DNA of 9,677 nt from Sulfitobacter sp. (GTDB lineage Bacteria > Pseudomonadota > Alphaproteobacteria > Rhodobacterales > Rhodobacteraceae), in the NCBI GenBank assembly GCA_024636405.1, contig JAGXHC010000008.1, positions 1 to 9,677 of the forward strand, given 5' to 3'. Below the pieces are notes generated by a model, which was not told where the DNA came from, did not search any database, and worked only from the letters and a program-made list of their open reading frames with translations. The translations under genes were made by a program, and so were the position numbers. Position 1 is the first letter of the stretch; every line of letters begins with the position of its first letter. Shown piece after piece: positions 1 through 7,108 of the stretch.

Positions 1-1682
1 CGCTTGAAGGCTTCGGCGAATTCCGCAGGGTTGGCGGCGGTTTCGGCATTGGCACCCATCGCGGCGGCATGCGCCTCGAAATTCACGGCGAAGGGGTGTG
101 GGATCGTGGGGCAATCGGCCAGCAGGTTGTTGAAACTCTCGTTGCCAGTGTTGTTTTGCAGTTTGTTGATCACCGCAAAGCCGCCGTTATCCAGCACGCA
201 GATGATCAACTTGCGCTGCGTCAAAACCGAGGAGTAGATGTCGGAGTTCATCAGCAAATAGGACCCGTCGCCGGTAAAGACGATGGTGTCGCGGTCAGGC
301 TCGCGCTCGAATTGCGCAATCCGTGCACCCCAACCGCCTGCAATCTCGTAGCCCATGCAGGAAAATCCGAACTCCACGTCGACGGTGCCGGGCTCTTTGG
401 TTTGCCAATGGGCTGTCACCTCGGCGGGAAGGCCACCCGCGGCTGCAACGACGCGGTCGCGGGAATCGCAAAGATCGTTAACGACGCGGATCGCCTGCGC
501 ATAGGAATTTGGGCCATTGCCGGGGGTGGTGATCGTGTCGGTATAGGCGACCCACTTGGCGCGCTCTGTCTGGGCATTCATGGTCCAGTCATCGGGTGCG
601 CGGTATCCGGACAGTGCCTCGCCAAGAGCAAAAAGGCCCAGTTTGGCGTCGCCCACCACGGGCAGGGACAGGTGCTTGGCCGCATCGTGACGTCCGACGT
701 TCAGGCCGATGATCCGCGCGTCCTTTGCAAAGGCCGTCCATGATCCGGTGGTGAAGTCCTGCAACCGGGTGCCGAGGGCAAGGATCACGTCGGCTTGCGC
801 CGCCACGGTATTGGCGCTGTCCGATCCGGTGACGCCGACGGGGCCGATGTTGAGCGGGTGCGATTGAGTCAAATTCGCGCGGCCTGCGATGGTTTCAACC
901 ACTGGAATGTTGTGATGCGTGGCAAAGTCGATCAATGCATCGACCGCACCGGCGTATTGCACGCCGCCGCCTGCAATGATGACGGGGCGCTTGGCGGCCT
1001 TCAGGGTTGCGGCGGCTTCCTCGATCTCTGCGATATCGGGGGCTTGGCTGCGGATGCGGTGAACGCGCTTGGCGAAAAAGCTGGCGGGGTAGTCATAGGT
1101 CCAGCCCTGCACGTCTTGCGGCAGGCCGATGAAGGCGGGGCCGCAGTCGGCGGGGTCCAGCATGGTCGCAAAGGCGGCTGGCAAAGATTGCAGGATCTGC
1201 GCCGGATGGGTGATGCGATCCCAGAACCGAGAGACGGCCTTGAAGGCGTCATTCACCCCCAGCGCCGGATTGCCGAAGTGCTCTAGCTGCTGCAGCACCG
1301 GATCGGGCAGGCGGGTGATGAAGGTATCGCCGCAAAGCATCAGAACCGGCAAGCGGTTGGCATGGGCCAGCGCGGCAGAGGTCAGAAGGTTCGCTGTCCC
1401 GGGACCGGCGCTGGCGGTGCAGAACATAAAGCGGCGGCGCAGCCATTGTTTAGCATAGCCGGCGGCGGCGAACCCCATGCCCTGTTCGTTCTGGCCCCGA
1501 TAAAGCGGCAGCGCAGCGCGGTTTTCGTAAAGCGCCTCGCCCAGACAGGTGACGTTGCCGTGGCCAAAAATGCCGAAGCCGCCGCCGCAAATCCGCATCT
1601 CCTTGCCGTCAATTTCGATATACTGATTGGCAATAAAGCGGATGATCGCCTGCGCCGTTGTCAGCTTTACCGTCTCGTTCAT
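1..1682 (-). CDS. iolD: IolD, 3D-(3,5/4)-trihydroxycyclohexane-1,2-dione hydrolase, 3' end cut by window edge
   Basis: Thiamine-diphosphate enzyme that hydrolytically opens the ring of trihydroxycyclohexane-1,2-dione to 5-deoxyglucuronate in cytoplasmic inositol catabolism. I translated the minus strand from ATG 1682-1680. It stays open for 560 complete codons to position 3, so about 50-80 C-terminal residues of the usual 610-640 are missing. Seen: the N-terminal PYR domain with GIFGHGN (37-43) and YRGQNEQGM (61-69), where E66 is the expected cofactor-activating glutamate; then an IolD-typical stretch reading RLPDPVLQQLEHFG followed by VNDAFKAVSRFWDRIT; a middle domain with RPVIIAGGGVQYAGA and LGTRLQDFTTGSW; and the C-terminal PP domain with the ThDP/Mg motif GDGSYL (471-476) followed by LDNGGF (497-502). 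A weak ribosome-binding site (GGCAG) precedes the ATG. The gene is divergent from the dehydrogenase operon and shares its operator region. Family assignment is firm; the substrate stereoisomer is inferred from the family. Confidence 0.95.
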   Translation of the reverse strand, partial: MNETVKLTTAQAIIRFIANQYIEIDGKEMRICGGGFGIFGHGNVTCLGEALYENRAALPLYRGQNEQGMGFAAAGYAKQWLRRRFMFCTASAGPGTANLLTSAALAHANRLPVLMLCGDTFITRLPDPVLQQLEHFGNPALGVNDAFKAVSRFWDRITHPAQILQSLPAAFATMLDPADCGPAFIGLPQDVQGWTYDYPASFFAKRVHRIRSQAPDIAEIEEAAATLKAAKRPVIIAGGGVQYAGAVDALIDFATHHNIPVVETIAGRANLTQSHPLNIGPVGVTGSDSANTVAAQADVILALGTRLQDFTTGSWTAFAKDARIIGLNVGRHDAAKHLSLPVVGDAKLGLFALGEALSGYRAPDDWTMNAQTERAKWVAYTDTITTPGNGPNSYAQAIRVVNDLCDSRDRVVAAAGGLPAEVTAHWQTKEPGTVDVEFGFSCMGYEIAGGWGARIAQFEREPDRDTIVFTGDGSYLLMNSDIYSSVLTQRKLIICVLDNGGFAVINKLQNNTGNESFNNLLADCPTIPHPFAVNFEAHAAAMGANAETAANPAEFAEAFK

Positions 1683-1728
1683 AATCTGCCTGCTTTTCAA
1701 TCATCAAGGGTTCGTTTGCGATTGCATC

Positions 1729-1757
1729 TTGCGCGCTATCGACTCCAACGATACAAG
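1729..1757 (+). promoter_or_regulatory. Possible sigma70-type promoter for the dehydrogenase operon
   Basis: TTGCGC (1729-1734) and TACAAG (1752-1757) are separated by 17 bases. They match the -35 and -10 consensus at about 3/6 and 4/6. The predicted transcription start would fall inside the palindrome immediately downstream, which fits repression by a bound LacI-type protein. The match is weak and rests on position as much as on sequence. I could not pick a convincing promoter for iolD on the other strand. Confidence 0.3.
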
Positions 1758-1758
1758 T

Positions 1759-1776
1759 TTTGCAACCGGTTGCAAA
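1759..1776. promoter_or_regulatory. LacI-family operator, copy 1 (iolD / dehydrogenase operon)
   Basis: Perfect 18-bp palindrome TTTGCAACCGGTTGCAAA with a central CG, the classic form of a LacI/PurR-family operator in which the hinge helices open the central CpG step. It lies in the 119-bp gap between the divergent iolD and dehydrogenase genes, so one bound dimer could repress both. The identical 18 bases occur at 6039-6056 beside the LacI-family gene. A longer reading of the dehydrogenase ORF would begin inside this palindrome, which is one reason for preferring the later start. Confidence 0.88.
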
Positions 1777-1801
1777 CTTTAATTCGGGTACAGGGGGCGG
1801 G

Positions 1802-2899
1802 ATGACGGAAATAGGCATCGGGATTGTCGGCGGCGGATACATGGGAAAGGCCCATGCAGTGGCGATGTCGGCAGTCGGGGCGGTCTTTAATACGGCCCTG
1901 CGCCCACGTCTGGAAATGGTCTGCGCCAGCACGCCCGCCTCTGCCGAGCGCTACCGCAAGGCCTACGGCTTTGCGCGGGGCACGGATGATTGGCGGGTGC
2001 TAGTGAATGACCCCAAGGTCGAAGCGGTCATCATCGCCGCGCCGCAAGAGACGCACCTGGAAATCGCAGCGGCCGCTTTTGCCTTGAGCAAGCCGGTGTT
2101 TTGCGAAAAGCCACTCGGTGCGTCGCTGGCCGAGAGCCGGGCAATGGTCGCGGCAGCGCAGGGCCAGATCAGCATGACCGGCTTCAACTATATCCGCACC
2201 CCTGCCAGCCAGTTTGCCCGCAAGCTGATCGCGCAGGGTGCGATCGGCGACATCACATGGTTTCGCGGCGAGCATACAGAGGATTTTCTGGCGGACCCGC
2301 AGCAGCCAGCGTCTTGGCGCACCAGCGGCGGCGCGAACGGCACCATGGGCGATCTGGCCCCGCATATGATCAACGGCGCGCTGGCGCTGATTGGTCCGAT
2401 CACGGCGCTGAGCGCCATGATAGAGACTGTTCACGCCACCCGTCCGGGGGGCGATGTGACCAATGATGATCACGGGCAGATGATGTGCCGCTTTGCCAAT
2501 GGGGCGATGGGGCAGATGTATTTCAGCCGGATCAGCCATGGCCGCAAGATGGGCTATGCCTATGAAATAACTGGCACAAAAGGTGCGCTTCGGTTCGACC
2601 AAGAGGATCAAAACGCGCTGTGGTTCTATAGCGCGGACGAGCCCGAGGCGATCCGCGGATTCCGCAAAATACTGACCGGTCCGGCGCATCCGGACTATGA
2701 ACCCTTCTGTCAGGGGCCGGGGCATGGCACCGGATATCAGGATCAGATCATCATCGAGGCGCGCGATTTTCTGCGTGCAATCGAAACCCGCACGCCCGTC
2801 TGGCCGACGTTCCAGGACGGCATGGCGGTCAATCAAGTTGTCGCGGCGGCGATGAAGTCATCCCGTGCAGGAGCTTGGATCGACGTCGCCTCTGTTTAG
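1802..2899 (+). CDS. Gfo/Idh/MocA-family NAD(P)-dependent oxidoreductase, probable inositol dehydrogenase
   Basis: Cytoplasmic dehydrogenase of 365 residues, of the family that oxidises one hydroxyl of a sugar or cyclitol to a ketone. An N-terminal Rossmann fold carries IGIVGGGYMGKAHA (6-19) for dinucleotide binding. CEKPLG (101-106) contains the family lysine K103. D184 and H188 in DLAPH have the D-x-x-x-H spacing of the catalytic pair known from Bacillus IolG. The start at 1802 is chosen because a purine-rich AGGGGGCGG sits just upstream; a start at 1760 would lie in the operator. It is first in a tight operon, 18 nt before the TIM-barrel gene, and divergent from iolD. The likely job is the first oxidation (cyclitol to inosose), inferred from context. 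A role on another sugar, or as a second-step dehydrogenase, cannot be excluded. Confidence 0.9.
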   Translation: MTEIGIGIVGGGYMGKAHAVAMSAVGAVFNTALRPRLEMVCASTPASAERYRKAYGFARGTDDWRVLVNDPKVEAVIIAAPQETHLEIAAAAFALSKPVFCEKPLGASLAESRAMVAAAQGQISMTGFNYIRTPASQFARKLIAQGAIGDITWFRGEHTEDFLADPQQPASWRTSGGANGTMGDLAPHMINGALALIGPITALSAMIETVHATRPGGDVTNDDHGQMMCRFANGAMGQMYFSRISHGRKMGYAYEITGTKGALRFDQEDQNALWFYSADEPEAIRGFRKILTGPAHPDYEPFCQGPGHGTGYQDQIIIEARDFLRAIETRTPVWPTFQDGMAVNQVVAAAMKSSRAGAWIDVASV

Positions 2900-2917
2900 C
2901 ATTCGAAAGGCATCACT

Positions 2918-3808
2918 ATGACAATCAAGATCGGCAATGCGCCCTGTTCGTGGGGCATCGAATTTCCCAGTGATCCGGCCTATCCCACCTGGCAGTCAGT
3001 CTTGGATCAGTGCGCTCAGGCGGGGTATAAGGGGATCGAGCTTGGCCCAATCGGCTATCTGCCCGAAGACCCCGCCGTACTGGCACCTGAGCTGGCCAAG
3101 CGTGGGTTGGAAATCATCGGCGGTGTCGTGTTCCGCGCCTTTCACGATCCCGCCAAATGGGATGACGTGCTGGACGCCAGCCACCGTACCTGCAAGGCAC
3201 TGACAGCGCACGGCGCGCAGCATCTGGTGCTGATTGACAGTATCTCTCCCCGCCGCGCCCCGACGGCGGGCCGTGCTGCCGAGGCAGAGCAGATGGATAA
3301 TGCCGAATGGACCGCCTTTCGTGATCGGCTGGCGACGATCGCCAAGATCGGCACCGAAGAATACGGGCTGACCGTTGGCATCCACGCCCATGCGGCAGGT
3401 TTCATCGACTTCGAGCCAGAGCTGGAACGGCTGCTGGACGAGGTGGACGAAAGCATCTTGAAAATCTGCTTTGACACCGGCCATCACTCTTATGCGGGCT
3501 ACGATCCGATTGCATTCATGGACCGGCATATGGACCGGATTTCCTATATGCATTTTAAAGACATCGATCCCTTGGTCAAAGCGGATGTCGTCTCCAACCG
3601 CACCGGATTTTACAAAGCCTGCGGGCAGGGCATTTTCTGTAACCTGGGCAAGGGCGATGTGGACTTTCCTGCGGTGCGCCAACGCCTGATCGATGCCGGC
3701 TTCGAGGGGTGGTGCACGGTCGAGCAGGACTGTGACCCGTCTGTCCCCGGCACGCCGCTGGAAGATGCGCGCGCCAATCGTGAATATCTGCAATCCATCG
3801 GCTTTTAG
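2918..3808 (+). CDS. TIM-barrel sugar isomerase/epimerase-family protein, IolE/IolI-like (inosose dehydratase or isomerase)
   Basis: 296-residue protein of the xylose isomerase-like TIM-barrel superfamily that includes inosose dehydratase IolE and inosose isomerase IolI. Seen: NAPCSWGIEF near the N-terminus, GIELGP on an early strand, IHAHAAG with H156 and H158, CFDTGHHSY with D186, HFKDID with H212, and GWCTVEQDCDP with E269. The last three fit the metal-ligand positions of the family, and the C-terminal half follows the IolE layout (FDTGH, then HFKD, then GDGxxDF-like KGDVDF, then GWxxVE). The N-terminal half departs from textbook IolE, so dehydratase versus isomerase is unresolved and no symbol is given. 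AAAGG (2906-2910) lies 7 nt before the ATG. Translation is probably coupled to both flanking dehydrogenases, implying consecutive steps on one inosose. Confidence 0.85.
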   Translation: MTIKIGNAPCSWGIEFPSDPAYPTWQSVLDQCAQAGYKGIELGPIGYLPEDPAVLAPELAKRGLEIIGGVVFRAFHDPAKWDDVLDASHRTCKALTAHGAQHLVLIDSISPRRAPTAGRAAEAEQMDNAEWTAFRDRLATIAKIGTEEYGLTVGIHAHAAGFIDFEPELERLLDEVDESILKICFDTGHHSYAGYDPIAFMDRHMDRISYMHFKDIDPLVKADVVSNRTGFYKACGQGIFCNLGKGDVDFPAVRQRLIDAGFEGWCTVEQDCDPSVPGTPLEDARANREYLQSIGF

Positions 3809-3817
3809 GAACATAGC

Positions 3818-4951
3818 ATGACAAAACTAAAGTGGGGCATGATCGGCGGCGGCGAAGGCAGCCAGATTGGACCAGCGCACCGTTTGGGCGCACAGGCGGA
3901 TGGTCGTTTTGAATTCGCAGCTGGCGCGCTGGATCATCGCGCCGAAGAGGGGCGGGCCTACGGCCAGCGCCTTGGGATCGCGGCAGACCGCGCTTATGGC
4001 GACTGGACCGAAATGCTTGCCGGTGAACGCAATCGTACTGACCGCGTCGATCTGGTGACGGTGGCGACGCCCAACGCGACGCACTTTGAGATCACCAAGG
4101 CCTTTCTAGAGGCCGGCTTTAACGTGCTATGTGAAAAGCCGATGACAATGGACGTCGAACAGGGCGAAGAGATTGTCCGCATTGCCAACGCCAGCGGCAA
4201 GATCTGTGCAGTGAACTACTGCTACTCTGCCTACCCGATGATCCGGCAGGCCCGCGCCATGGTTCGCGCGGGGGAGATCGGCAAGATCCGCCTTGTGGTC
4301 ACGAACTTCAGCCACGGTCACCACGGCGATGCGGGGGATGCGAACAATCCGCGGGTGCGCTGGCGCTATGATCCGGCGATGGCGGGTGTGTCGGGCCAGT
4401 TTGCCGATTGCGGCATTCACGCGCTGCATATGGCGGGTTTTATCTGCGATGATACGGTTGAAAAGCTGTCGGCTGACTTCGCCTCGACCATTCCCAGCCG
4501 CGTGCTAGAGGACGACGCGATGGTCAATTTCCGCATGACGGGCGGCACGGTTGGCAGGCTTTGGACCTCTTCAGTGGCGATCGGGCGGCAGCACGGGTTC
4601 GACATCCAGGTCTTTGGCGAAACCGGCGGGCTTCGCTGGGCGTCAGAGCAGCCGAACCAGTTGATCTATACCCCCGTCGGCGGCCGCACGCAGATCATTG
4701 AAAAGGGTGAGGGCGGCCTGCATCCCGATGCGCAGCGCTTGTCCCGCGTGTCCATCGCCCACCCCGAAGGTTTTCCGCTGGCTGTCGCCAATATCTATTG
4801 CGATCTGGCCGACGCGATCAACGGCGAGGCGCGCGACGGTCTGCCGCTGGCACCCGATGGTTTGCGGTCGATGGCAGCTGTCTATGCGGCGGTAGAGTCG
4901 GCCAAGGCGGACGGCGCATGGGTCGATGCGCGACCGCCGATGTTCCGCTAA
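3818..4951 (+). CDS. Gfo/Idh/MocA-family oxidoreductase, second paralogue, IolY-like
   Basis: 377-residue NAD(P)-dependent dehydrogenase, clearly a different subfamily from the first gene of the operon. Seen: GMIGGGEGSQIGPAHRLGA (7-25) as an expanded nucleotide-binding loop, VATPNATHFEITKAFLEAGF, CEKPMTM with K107, D197 and H201 in DCGIH as the likely catalytic pair, and a C-terminal AHPEGFPLAVANIYCDL segment. The GEGSxIGxxHR start, long N-terminal domain and HPEG...ANIY end are what I remember of rhizobial SMc01163/IolY, linked to scyllo-inositol use; that resemblance is from memory, not alignment. AGGAA overlapping the upstream stop serves as ribosome-binding site 6 nt before the ATG. The gene ends in a 4-nt convergent overlap with the repressor gene. 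A role on a different stereoisomer from its paralogue is an inference. Confidence 0.88.
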   Translation: MTKLKWGMIGGGEGSQIGPAHRLGAQADGRFEFAAGALDHRAEEGRAYGQRLGIAADRAYGDWTEMLAGERNRTDRVDLVTVATPNATHFEITKAFLEAGFNVLCEKPMTMDVEQGEEIVRIANASGKICAVNYCYSAYPMIRQARAMVRAGEIGKIRLVVTNFSHGHHGDAGDANNPRVRWRYDPAMAGVSGQFADCGIHALHMAGFICDDTVEKLSADFASTIPSRVLEDDAMVNFRMTGGTVGRLWTSSVAIGRQHGFDIQVFGETGGLRWASEQPNQLIYTPVGGRTQIIEKGEGGLHPDAQRLSRVSIAHPEGFPLAVANIYCDLADAINGEARDGLPLAPDGLRSMAAVYAAVESAKADGAWVDARPPMFR

Positions 4952-5955
4952 TCAGCCTGAACGCGGGGCCGCAGGGTCCCGCGTTCAATGACGCGGCATG
5001 GGAATAGCCGCGCCTCTGGATAGCGGTCCGGTTGATCCATCATCGCGACCATAAGCTCCACCGACGAATCCACGATTTCGCGAATAGGCTGCCGGATCGT
5101 CGTCAGGTTGATGTTTTCCCAGCTGGCCATTTCCATATCGTTCAGCCCGATAATGCCGATATCCCCTGGCACCGTCAGGCCCTTGTCCTTGATCGCACTC
5201 AGGGCGCCGATGGACAGCACGTCGTCACCGCAAAAATAGGCCTCCGCCGGGGCGGATTCCAGCAGGCGCAGCATTTCAGCGCGCCCGGCCTGAAAGGTAT
5301 ACGCGGCGGCAAAGGAGTGTGTGCAGGTCACATCCGCGTGCTTGGCGATTTCATCGGCAAAGCCGCGGAACCGGTCCATGGTCGAGGTCGCGCTTTCAGG
5401 CCCGCCAAGAAAGGAAAGGCGCTTGTAGCCGCGGGCGATCATGGTCTTGGCCGCGACGCTGCCGGCGACTGCGTTGTCGATGCCGACGACATGCACGTCG
5501 GGGCTGCTCGCATAGCGGCCAAAGGTGTTGACCACTGGTATGCCCTTGTCGCGGAACCCCTTGGCAAAGGCGGGCGGCAAGGTAGATGATGCGACGATCA
5601 CGCCATCGACCGAATATTGCTGCAGCATCCGCACCGAATGTTCGGGATCGGTTTCATCGCTAAGATTGACCAGTAGGGGCCGCAAACCGCGATCTTGCAG
5701 GCCGCGGGTGAACAGATCAAAAACCTCTAGGAAAATCGGGTTGTGAAAGTTGTTGGAAACCAATCCGATCAGCTTTGTCTGGCGGGTTGTCAGGCTGCGA
5801 GCCAAGAAATTGGGACTATAGCCCAGCTCTGCGGCCGCTTTTTCGACCTTGCGCCGCATTTTGGCCGATACGGATGCGCCATCCGTGAAGGCGCGCGAGA
5901 CGGCTGATGTTGAGACCCCCGCGCGGAGCGCCACATCCTTCAGCGTTGCGACCAT
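4948..5955 (-). CDS. LacI-family transcriptional repressor of the cyclitol regulon
   Basis: 335-residue regulator. The N-terminal helix-turn-helix reads TLKDVALRAGVSTSAVSRAF (4-23). The hinge LGYSPNFLARSL (44-55) ends with the leucine (L55) that in LacI/PurR intercalates at the central CpG of the operator. Residues from about 60 form the periplasmic-binding-protein-like sensor domain (GLVSNNFHNPIFLEVFD, DGVIVASS, GIIGLNDMEMASW). It is transcribed divergently from the ABC importer, with the palindromic operator in the shared gap, suggesting autoregulation plus control of the importer; the identical palindrome at 1759-1776 extends this to the catabolic genes. The effector is probably a cyclitol or inosose, but this is inferred. 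Its 3' end overlaps the convergent dehydrogenase gene by 4 nt and carries a strong stem-loop for the opposite transcript. Known IolR proteins belong to other families (DeoR type in Bacillus, RpiR type in rhizobia), so this is not an orthologue of either. Confidence 0.96.
   Translation of the reverse strand: MVATLKDVALRAGVSTSAVSRAFTDGASVSAKMRRKVEKAAAELGYSPNFLARSLTTRQTKLIGLVSNNFHNPIFLEVFDLFTRGLQDRGLRPLLVNLSDETDPEHSVRMLQQYSVDGVIVASSTLPPAFAKGFRDKGIPVVNTFGRYASSPDVHVVGIDNAVAGSVAAKTMIARGYKRLSFLGGPESATSTMDRFRGFADEIAKHADVTCTHSFAAAYTFQAGRAEMLRLLESAPAEAYFCGDDVLSIGALSAIKDKGLTVPGDIGIIGLNDMEMASWENINLTTIRQPIREIVDSSVELMVAMMDQPDRYPEARLFPCRVIERGTLRPRVQAD
4958..4987 (+). terminator. Stem-loop after the dehydrogenase operon, embedded in the repressor gene's 3' end
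   Basis: A 13-bp stem, TGAACGCGGGGCC (4958-4970) with GGTCCCGCGTTCA (4975-4987), closes on the tetraloop GCAG. The only non-Watson-Crick pair is G4968-T4977, a G-U wobble in plus-strand RNA but an A-C mismatch in minus-strand RNA, so the fold favours the plus-strand transcript. It starts 6 nt after the dehydrogenase stop codon. No T-run follows, so it may be a factor-dependent end or a 3'-stabilising hairpin rather than a classic intrinsic terminator. Confidence 0.55.
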
Positions 5956-6038
5956 GTGTCCAAACCATTCCTTATAAGATTAAAATGGGCGTTTACCTCA
6001 TCGCCGATTGTCCTGCACGCTAAAGATAGCGCACATCT

Positions 6039-6056
6039 TTTGCAACCGGTTGCAAA
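6039..6056. promoter_or_regulatory. LacI-family operator, copy 2 (repressor gene / ABC importer)
   Basis: TTTGCAACCGGTTGCAAA, identical in all 18 bases to the palindrome at 1759-1776. It lies 83 nt upstream of the repressor start (minus) and 87 nt upstream of the binding-protein start (plus), so one site could serve both directions. A separate half-site match, TTTGCAAC, occurs downstream at 6106-6113 in the importer leader. No convincing promoter hexamers could be placed around it by eye. Confidence 0.88.
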
Positions 6057-6130
6057 GTGAATCGTTTCGTGCTTTCCTTAGCGGCAAGGGTGGGGGAGGC
6101 CTGCCTTTGCAACGAAGAACTGGCGTTTCT

Positions 6131-6140
6131 GGGAGGAAAA
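6131..6140 (+). promoter_or_regulatory. Strong ribosome-binding site that fixes the binding-protein start
   Basis: GGGAGGAAAA lies with its GGAGG core 8 nt before ATG 6144. This selects 6144 over an in-frame GTG at 6057, which would add 29 residues before the signal peptide and has no comparable ribosome-binding site. Confidence 0.85.
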
Positions 6141-6143
6141 ATC

Positions 6144-7094
6144 ATGACATTTACGTTGAAGACATTATTGCTAACGACCACGGTCATCGCTGCGCCGCTG
6201 GCGGTTACGGCTGAGGCGCATGGCGACAATCTGAACTATGTGCTGGTAAGCCATGCACCGGACAGTGACAGCTGGTGGAACACGGTGAAAAACGGCGTAG
6301 CGCTGGCCGCCGACCAAATGGGCGTGACCGTGGAATACCGCAATCCACCATCCGGTGACCTTGCCGATATGGCGCGGATCATCGAGCAGGCCGCGGCATC
6401 GAACCCCGATGGGATCATCACAACGCTGGCCGATTTTGACGTGCTAAGCGGTCCGATTCGCGCGGCGGTCGATCAAGGCATCGACGTGATAATCATGAAC
6501 TCCGGCACGGCTGCTCAGGCGGTTGAAGTCGGTGCGCTGATGTATGTCGGTCAGCCGGAATACGACGCGGGCCTTGCAGCCGGTCAGCGCGCCAAGCGTG
6601 ACGGTGTTGGCAGTTTCCTGTGCGTGAACCACTATATCAGTTCTCCGTCCTCGACTGAGCGGTGTCAGGGTTTTGCCGATGGTCTAGAAGTTGAGCTTGG
6701 CAACCAGATGATCGATGCGGGCCAAGACCCGTCCGAGATCAAGAATCGCGTGCTGGCCTATCTGTCTGCCAATCCCGACACCGATGCGGTGCTGACCCTC
6801 GGGCCGACCTCTGCCGATCCGACGATTTTGGCGTTGGAAGAGAACGGTCTGGCTGGTGACATCTATTTTGGCACCTTCGATCTGGGCGAAGACATCGTCA
6901 AAGGTCTGAAGTCCGATGTGATCAAATGGGCAATCGACCAGCAACCCTTTCTGCAGGCCTATCTGCCAGTCGTGATTCTGGCGAACTATGACCGTTACGG
7001 CGTGCTGCCGGGCAACAATATCAACTCCGGCCCCGGTTTCGTGACCAAGGACGGTTTGGCCAAGGTCGAAGAATTCGCAGGCGAATTCCGTTGA
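6144..7094 (+). CDS. ABC sugar/cyclitol transporter, periplasmic substrate-binding protein
   Basis: 316-residue secreted binding protein of the ribose/fructose (RbsB/FrcB, Peripla_BP_4) type, delivering substrate to the membrane permease encoded next. The signal peptide has a basic start (MTFTLK), a hydrophobic core (TLLLTTTVIAAPLAV) and cleavage likely after A23 or A25. The mature part begins LNYVLVSHAPDSDSWWNTVK, the usual first strand and ligand-contact helix, followed by PDGIITTLAD, IDVIIMNSG, YVGQPEYDAGLAAGQRA, DAVLTLGP and a final GTFDLGEDIVKGLKS region. It is the first gene of the importer operon, with the operator and a roughly 87-nt leader upstream and a stem-loop directly after the stop. 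The substrate is not readable from sequence; an inositol isomer or inositol derivative is inferred from the linked iolD and dehydrogenases and the shared operator. Confidence 0.93.
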   Translation: MTFTLKTLLLTTTVIAAPLAVTAEAHGDNLNYVLVSHAPDSDSWWNTVKNGVALAADQMGVTVEYRNPPSGDLADMARIIEQAAASNPDGIITTLADFDVLSGPIRAAVDQGIDVIIMNSGTAAQAVEVGALMYVGQPEYDAGLAAGQRAKRDGVGSFLCVNHYISSPSSTERCQGFADGLEVELGNQMIDAGQDPSEIKNRVLAYLSANPDTDAVLTLGPTSADPTILALEENGLAGDIYFGTFDLGEDIVKGLKSDVIKWAIDQQPFLQAYLPVVILANYDRYGVLPGNNINSGPGFVTKDGLAKVEEFAGEFR

Positions 7095-7108
7095 TCTGAC
7101 CAAACACC

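Noticed and set aside
722..733. Perfect 12-bp palindrome CCTTTGCAAAGG, sharing TTTGCAAA with the operator arms
   Set aside because: It lies inside iolD coding sequence, lacks the CCGG centre and the correct spacing of the operator, and is explained by the codons there.
69..1286. Plus-strand open frames (69-743 and 795-1286) opposite iolD
   Set aside because: The minus strand reads as an uninterrupted IolD with all ThDP motifs; the plus-strand frames are shadows of it.
1760..1801. Upstream in-frame extension of the first dehydrogenase
   Set aside because: The start would lie inside the operator palindrome, has no ribosome-binding site, and would add residues before the nucleotide-binding fold that the family does not have.
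2000..2836. Long minus-strand open frame opposite the first dehydrogenase, and a similar one at 2996-3814 opposite the TIM-barrel gene
   Set aside because: Both are mirror frames of GC-rich coding sequence. Their translations lack recognisable domains, while the plus-strand proteins have intact motifs.
6018..6031. Small inverted repeat CGCTA-AAGA-TAGCG just upstream of the second operator
   Set aside because: Only 5 bp per arm and absent beside the first operator, so it is not supported as a regulatory site.
6057..6143. In-frame N-terminal extension of the binding protein from GTG 6057
   Set aside because: It would place 29 residues before an otherwise perfect signal peptide, and a strong ribosome-binding site sits directly before ATG 6144.
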